Position numbers and translations under genes: made by a program. DNA of 12,217 nt from Cochliopodium minus (taxonomy: Eukaryota; Discosea; Himatismenida; Cochliopodiidae). Where the stretch lies: NCBI GenBank assembly GCA_024220525.1, contig JAMYWO010000027.1:221085-233301 (forward strand). The letters run 5' to 3'. Below, one piece after another: positions 8,169 through 12,217 of the stretch; position 1 is the stretch's first letter; each line of letters begins with the position of its first letter. Below the pieces are notes generated by a model. That model was not told the origin of the DNA. It did not search any database and saw nothing but the letters and a program-made list of their open reading frames with translations.

Positions 8169-9100
8169 ATGAGCTTTGATATTCTCCCTAAAAGTATCAA
8201 AGAAGAGATATGGAGTTATTCAGAAAATGATAAAGAATTTTTTAATCTGAGAAAAGTATGCAAGGATTGGAAGAATAACATCGATAATTGCAAATCTTCC
8301 CATATGAAGGATAGATATGAAAGATGCAAGGAAAGATCTGATGAATGGAGAAATGGGAGAAAGAAATTTTATGATGGGTTTTTATTAACAACAAGAATCC
8401 TAGCCACAACACGCCAAGATGTAGGATTAAGATGTTGTTATGGAGAGGTCCCAAAAATTACGTAAATTACAATTTAATAATTCAAAATAATCTGATTTAA
8501 AATAAATATAAATTTTTTTTTCAGTGAAATTAATTTTTAAATTTTATTGTAATATGGAAATTCTATTTGTAAGTAAGTTGTGCTCATCTCTTATTTGTTT
8601 GGTTGTTTCAGAACTGTACTGTAGATTAGACATCCATGGAAGTTATGGGTGCAGCTGTTGTGAAAAATTGGGAACATTCATCTACTGTCTCTGCATTCCT
8701 CTAATCTGCTCAATATCCATGTTATTCTGGTTTGTGGAATTTTTTAGGATGTTAATTTGGTTGTTTACTTGTTTTTACTGTTGTCGTGCAAATGATTTAA
8801 TTTGTAAGTGCAGAAATGTTAGTAAAAAAAATTTGAAAGAAAATTATTCTATTTATTTTATTTTAAAAAATTTTAATTTAATTTTTTTTAATATTTATTT
8901 TAGGAAAAGAATTATATTTAAAGAAAGGCAAAGAGGAAAATTATCCAACTAAACCGCCTTTCCCAAGCAAAGAAAGAACAATCCAAATGTTGAAAAACGG
9001 TGTCTGTTTTGAAAACGCCATTGAACAAATAGAAGAAGATTTTTCTTGTTGTGAAGCTTGTTCTATTTGTATGTTTGGCTCAATAATCTTTGAAGAATAG
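8169..9100 (+). CDS. F-box-like / Cys-rich membrane-like protein, array copy 3 (3 exons)
   Basis: Exons are 8169-8461, 8574-8821 and 8904-9100 with introns of 112 and 82 bases at the same phases as copy 2, giving 245 residues. The F-box-like part (ILPKSIKEEIWSYS, NLRKVCKDWK) is almost base-for-base that of copy 2. Exon 2 (CSSLICLVVSELYC, CSCCEKLG at 124-131, hydrophobic 132-170, then YCCRANDLICKC) differs strongly from copy 2 in its first two thirds. Exon 3 (PPFPSKERTIQML to CCEACSICMFG) is close to copy 2. The second-exon acceptor at 8573 (TTTGTAAG) was chosen by alignment; an upstream, stronger-looking TTTTCAG at 8517-8523 would lead in phase to a stop within five codons, so its use would give a short isoform. 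It ends in TAG, whereas the other copies end in TAA. Confidence 0.84.
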
Positions 9101-9198
9101 AATTAAAAATAAAACTCTTTCATCCTTTCTAATCACATTATATCCAAAAGATCAAATTTTATCTATAAACAAAGTCAAAAATTAAAATTATAAAAAAA

Positions 9199-9396
9199 TT
9201 TGATATTCTTCCTAAAAGTAGATATATGGAGTGAAGTAATTTAAGAAGTATTGAATTTAAATTCTTAGAAAAGATTGAGAAACACAAACCATTGGTATGA
9301 TAAATGAAAAATCAAAAACTTTTTAACAAGAAATTAATTTTTTTTTTTTTTTTTAGTCATTTATGTATGTTTGGAAACATTCTGGGGGATAATTAA
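9199..9396 (+). pseudogene. Relic of a fourth array copy
   Basis: TTTGATATTCTTCCTAAAAG at 9199-9218 matches the first F-box codons of copies 2 and 3 exactly; then after a gap, ATATGGAGT, and weaker matches to the NLRKV region (TTAGAAAAGATTGAG, about 9266). After a poly-T tract ending TTTAG, 9361-9396 reads LCMFGNILGDN then TAA, which corresponds to the conserved C-terminus ICMFGSIIFEE. The initiating ATG, most of exon 1 and all of the hydrophobic exon are gone. It is not expected to make a product. Confidence 0.7.
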
Positions 9397-9465
9397 TTGA
9401 TTTACTTTTAAAATTTAATATATTCAAAAAAAATAACAAAAAATCAAACTTTTTAACAAGAAATT
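9306..9465. repeat. Direct repeat pair flanking the relic's end
   Basis: AATCAAAAACTTTTTAACAAGAAATT (about 9310-9335) recurs as AATCAAACTTTTTAACAAGAAATT (about 9442-9465), roughly 130 bases apart, bracketing the relic of the terminal exon. It could mark a local duplication or rearrangement point; it is non-coding. Confidence 0.7.
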
Positions 9466-9475
9466 CTGTTTTAAT

Positions 9476-10206
9476 TTATTTTTCTTCATAAATTGATGAT
9501 TGAAGTGATTCTGATACTTCTGAATATTTTCTTTTCTTCTTTTGAAAATTTTCTATGAAAATGTTATAAATCTTCCCTTCCTCATTTTGTATCGTTTTGA
9601 TAGGGATGATTGTCTTATTTTTCTTTACATTTTCCATTCTCATCTTGTTTGGGTGAGGTACATCCACCTCTACAAACTCTTTATTTTTTTTAAGCGGATC
9701 TTTTTTTGGATCTACACACAACAATATCCTCCAGCTTAAATTTTCTCTTTTTGTGTCGTATCTCGCTTTAGTAGATCCCAATTTCAAAAAAAATTCTTGA
9801 TACTCTTTATTATCGTAGGATTTTTTTTCAATAGAATGATAATCATTTAAATCTCTTTTTATGAATGAGTGAGAAATTGGAAGTAATTTTTAAAAAAATA
9901 TTTTTACTTTTGATTTCTTGGAAATTCAAATACAAAATTTTCCAAGATTTTACTTTTATCATTTAAAATTGAAATTATAAACTTCTCAATCTCATTCTTC
10001 TTCTCCATTGTTTGTTTTATCCCTTTCATCACTTTGGTAATATATGGCTCTATTTTGGGGCACTCATACACTGCCATTTGGTATTTTTTCTTTTTGAAAA
10101 ATAATTTCTGAGGATAAATTTCTCTAATGTACAAAATATAATAAATAGATATTTCAAATAATCTCAGAAAATCTCCATTATCTTCTTCATATGATTTTTC
10201 ATCCAT
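9476..10206 (-). CDS. REV7: REV7/MAD2L2-like HORMA-domain protein (2 exons)
   Basis: Exons on the minus strand are 10206-9908 and 9854-9476 with a 53-base intron (donor AA|GTAAAA, acceptor AAAAAG|A, phase 2), giving 225 residues, close to the family's usual 200-odd. The N-terminal half follows REV7 closely: FLRLFEISIYYILYIREIYP (about 13-32), then FFKKKKYQMAVYECP, then IEKFIISIL and FVFEF near 95, the core of the HORMA fold. In exon 2, ENLSWRILLCVD and NKTIIPIKTIQ with IYNIFIENF correspond to the later strands and the region before the safety-belt tail. REV7 is the accessory subunit of translesion DNA polymerase zeta, binding REV3 and REV1 in the nucleus, and also acts in repair choice and cell-cycle control in animals. 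An extra C-terminal tail carries QKKKRK (204-209), a possible nuclear signal. It is divergent with the gene at 10357. Confidence 0.88.
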
Positions 10207-10356
10207 TCAAATCATTAATTACCTTTCAATTTTTTTTATATTTTTACAAAAATGTTCCAAAAGAAATGATTGTTCCTTTTCCTGATCTTATATGCTTTGA
10301 TTATCAACATGCAGAGATATTAATTTTCTAACAAAAAAAGATAAAAAAAAAAAAAA
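10207..10356. promoter_or_regulatory. Divergent promoter region between REV7 and the 115-residue gene
   Basis: These 150 bases separate two divergent start codons, so both promoters must be compact or shared. The right half is less A/T-rich than expected for spacer here because it carries a short open frame (10266-10331). Confidence 0.45.
10266..10331 (+). CDS. Possible upstream short ORF, 21 residues
   Basis: ATG at 10266 opens 21 codons (MIVPFPDLICFDYQHAEILIF) ending in TAA, 25 bases before the start of the 115-residue gene. The residues are protein-like and the composition is unlike nearby spacer. It could be a regulatory uORF in the leader of the downstream gene, a remnant of an exon, or chance. 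No family is recognised. Confidence 0.25.
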   Translation: MIVPFPDLICFDYQHAEILIF

Positions 10357-10704
10357 ATGGAAGAAGGGAAAAAAGAAGAGGTGTCAATTGACTGGATAAA
10401 TCTTAATTCATTCGTGATAGAAATGAAAAATAGAATAATATTGGCAAAAACTACGAATTCAAAAGAAAATCTGAGTTATGCATATGATATGTCCTTGAAT
10501 CTTTGTGCATTACTACACACAAACATCAATGCACCTTCATCATTCCCATTTTTCGGCATAGAACATGCAATGCCTGGTTTTTCGCCTAATTATACTTCCA
10601 CATTCAATATAAACGAGGATATCAACAAAAATAATCAAAATAATCAAGATATAACATTATCAATGTGGATACCCAAAGATGGATCGAAATCATCCAATAA
10701 ATAA
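10357..10704 (+). CDS. Hypothetical protein, 115 residues
   Basis: A single open frame from ATG 10357, preceded by a run of A typical of starts in this window, to TAA 10704. I do not recognise it. The N-terminus is charged (MEEGKKEEVS), residues about 12-55 look helical (WINLNSFVIEMKNRIILAK, then YAYDMSLNLCALLHTN), and a Pro/Phe-rich stretch follows (SSFPFFGIEHAMPGFSP). The tail is Asn-rich (INKNNQNNQD) and ends in a hydrophilic run. There is no signal peptide or membrane segment. It is divergent from REV7, which may mean shared expression but not shared function. Confidence 0.65.
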   Translation: MEEGKKEEVSIDWINLNSFVIEMKNRIILAKTTNSKENLSYAYDMSLNLCALLHTNINAPSSFPFFGIEHAMPGFSPNYTSTFNINEDINKNNQNNQDITLSMWIPKDGSKSSNK

Positions 10705-10819
10705 AAAAATATGTAAAAAAATTTTTAATTTCTTCAAAAATAAAGACAATAAAAAAAAATATAAAAAAAGATTTAAAAATATTTTTTGGTTTTGTTTTAA
10801 AACAATATTTTTTAATGTT

Positions 10820-11820
10820 TTATAAGTCTTTGCTTTCAGTACAAGTGATGACAGCAACAGATGGTTTACCATTATAATCTCCAATTCCACTATTAAAAAA
10901 AAAGTAAATAAAAATAAATTAAAACAAATGTAATAAATAAAAATAAAAATAATTTACGCTCCTCCAAATTTGCTCTTTTCATTAAGAACAATGTTTTGGT
11001 TTCCTCTTTCTTCATCCTATTTTTTTTAAAAATAATAAAAAAAAAAATAAAGAAACAATAGTATGCTTACTCCATCATCGAGGAAGATCAACAATGCGTT
11101 GAATTCATCATAGTCCTTTTCAATGTTGATACTGACTAAAAAAAAAAATATTTATAAAAAGAAAAGAAAAAAAAATTCTCTGAATTTTATTTACCCAATT
11201 CATCCAAATTTCCAGTCCAATCAACATATGCATTTACTCTATCTCCCTATTGATAATTAATTAATTAATTAATTAATTTTAAACATTATATATTCAGTGA
11301 AAAAATTTTAAATTTTAAAATTTATTTACCAATCCTTTGCTTGTGGTCAATTTCTCAGTTGATGCTTTTGCTAATCCCTCAGAAAATGTCCATGCATCGA
11401 CAGGAGAGCTATTTCTCAATCTTTCAATTGCGATGTTGGCTGCTTTCTTTCCTTCTTTCAATCTTTATCACAAAAATGATCAATTGAAATCAAATTAAAA
11501 TTATATTTGAAATTGAGTGTTAATTTTGAAAGTGATAATATTTTAATATATTTGAATTTAATAATATAAAAAATTAATATTAATATAATACTCAAAATTT
11601 CGAATCTATAATTTATTGCTTCATAATTCAACATGAAATGTATTGTCAAAATATATTAATTTTTATATTTCATATTTTTTTTTTACTTTAATCTTCTAGA
11701 GGATGGTGCAATGAGAATGTCTTCTCCTTCCCAATTTAAATTATTGAATTTATCAATCCATTCTTGTGGATTGGTTCTAATAGTGTTCAATTGATCGAAT
11801 ATTCTTCTTCCTTGGCTCAT
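10820..11820 (-). CDS. CAP-superfamily (SCP-like) protein without signal peptide (6 exons)
   Basis: Exons on the minus strand are 11820-11687, 11462-11330, 11246-11195, 11135-11071, 11016-10958 and 10889-10820, with introns of 224, 83, 59, 54 and 68 bases; every junction is in phase, giving 170 residues. CAP features in order: LNTIRTNPQEWIDKF near residue 11, WTFSEGLAKAS in the middle (the usual W-s-x-x-L-x-x-A helix), YVDWTGNLDEL, LIFLDDG (122-128), then the RGNQN segment at 132-136 where most relatives read R-G-H-R-x-N, and FGGAGIGDYNGKPSVAV as the final strands. CAP proteins are usually secreted; this one starts MSQGRR with no hydrophobic leader, so it is probably cytosolic. The family's conserved His positions look replaced, which argues against metal binding at that site. 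Its function is unknown. Confidence 0.82.
11256..11277. repeat. (TTAA)n tract in intron 2 of the CAP-like gene
   Basis: About five uninterrupted TTAA units, self-complementary, lie inside the second intron close to its acceptor. Confidence 0.9.
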
Positions 11821-12002
11821 TTTTTTATTTTTTTTTTATTTTTTATTATTTTTAATTTTGAATCTAAAAAAGCATTTTAATTTTAAAAAGAAAAAAAACT
11901 CGGAGCACTATTAAACTTTTTTAAAATTTAACATATTTTAGTTTTGTTTGAAGAGTGTGGCAATATTTGATACTAGATCTTTTTCTATCAAATTTAAAAG
12001 AT

Positions 12003-12217
12003 TCAAAATTTAAATTCTAAATCTTGAGCCAAAATACAAAAACAAAAACAAAGAGGAGGATTTAAATTACCAAGAGGAATGGATGCAACTTGATCTTTCA
12101 TTGAGAAAAAAATCTTTCCTTTCTAATTATCAACAGTAATAACCAATTCATCTCCATTGTTTCCAAATAAAGGAACTTCTCCTTCCAATCCATTTTTGTT
12201 TCCATAAATATTTCTAC
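12003..12217 (-). pseudogene. SPRY-like C-terminal fragment with an in-frame TAG (runs off right edge)
   Basis: On the minus strand one frame runs from the window edge to TGA at 12003-12005, interrupted by a single TAG at 12123-12125. Before it: EGEVPLFGNNGDELVITVDN; after it: KGKIFFSMKDQVASIPLGNL and, near the end, LAQDLEFKF. This is the order of a SPRY domain's last half (G-D-x-l-x-v-x-x-D, then g-x-i-x-F, then a closing strand), and both sides of the TAG belong to the same domain in the same frame. SPRY domains bind partner proteins. The TAG may be a nonsense mutation (one base from CAG, AAG or GAG), a read-through codon, or lie in a 21-base intron (GTTATT..TTAG), which would keep the frame but delete a core strand. 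I favour a pseudogene, weakly. Confidence 0.5.

Noticed and set aside
11458-11649. Minus-strand open frame of 63 codons
   Set aside because: It lies inside intron 1 of the CAP-like gene, is made of low-complexity I/L/K/N codons, and the flanking exons join in phase without it.
1-12217. tRNA, rRNA or transposase genes
   Set aside because: No cloverleaf-like block, rRNA-like segment, transposase motif or paired terminal inverted repeats were seen on reading both strands; a covariance search was not possible.

Overview
This window looks like a piece of nuclear genome from a unicellular eukaryote with a strongly A/T-rich genome. The evidence is short GT..AG introns (about 47 to 224 bases) made almost only of A and T, A-rich leaders before ATG codons, mostly TAA stops, long poly-A/poly-T tracts between genes, and eukaryotic families (an F-box array and a REV7-type HORMA protein). 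An amoeboid protist would fit, but I cannot name the taxon. Nearly every real gene is split, so I rebuilt the exons by hand from splice signals, reading frame, family motifs and comparison of the paralogues.

Layout, left to right. 94-1165 (-): the N-terminal part of a non-ribosomal-peptide-type condensation domain, three exons, running off the left edge. 1444-2244 (-): a basic, disordered-looking protein with K-S-P motifs. 2558-2875 (-): a decayed partial duplicate of the condensation gene. 2998-3379 (+): a small protein of V-[ED]-G-x-x repeats. 3528-5661 (-): a ten-exon secreted protein with GLUG-like beta-helix repeats, its introns clustered on the repeat motif. 5768-5941 (-): an orphan open stretch. 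6118-9100 (+): three tandem paralogues with an N-terminal F-box-like domain joined to a Cys-rich, membrane-like C-terminal half, followed by the relic of a fourth copy (9199-9396). 9476-10206 (-): a REV7/MAD2L2 homologue, two exons. 10357-10704 (+): an unrecognised 115-residue protein, divergent from REV7, with a short upstream ORF. 10820-11820 (-): a six-exon CAP-superfamily protein without signal peptide. 12003-12217 (-): a SPRY-like C-terminus interrupted by an in-frame TAG.

There is no operon logic here. The genes are independent eukaryotic units, and the recurring theme is local duplication and decay: the condensation-gene duplicate, the F-box array with its relic, and short non-coding direct repeats at 7005-7125 and 9306-9465. 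The most novel-looking item is the F-box/membrane-like family. Its copies 2 and 3 are almost identical in the F-box exon and close in the last exon, but have diverged in the Cys-rich hydrophobic middle. That pattern suits gene conversion of the ends with diversification of the middle.
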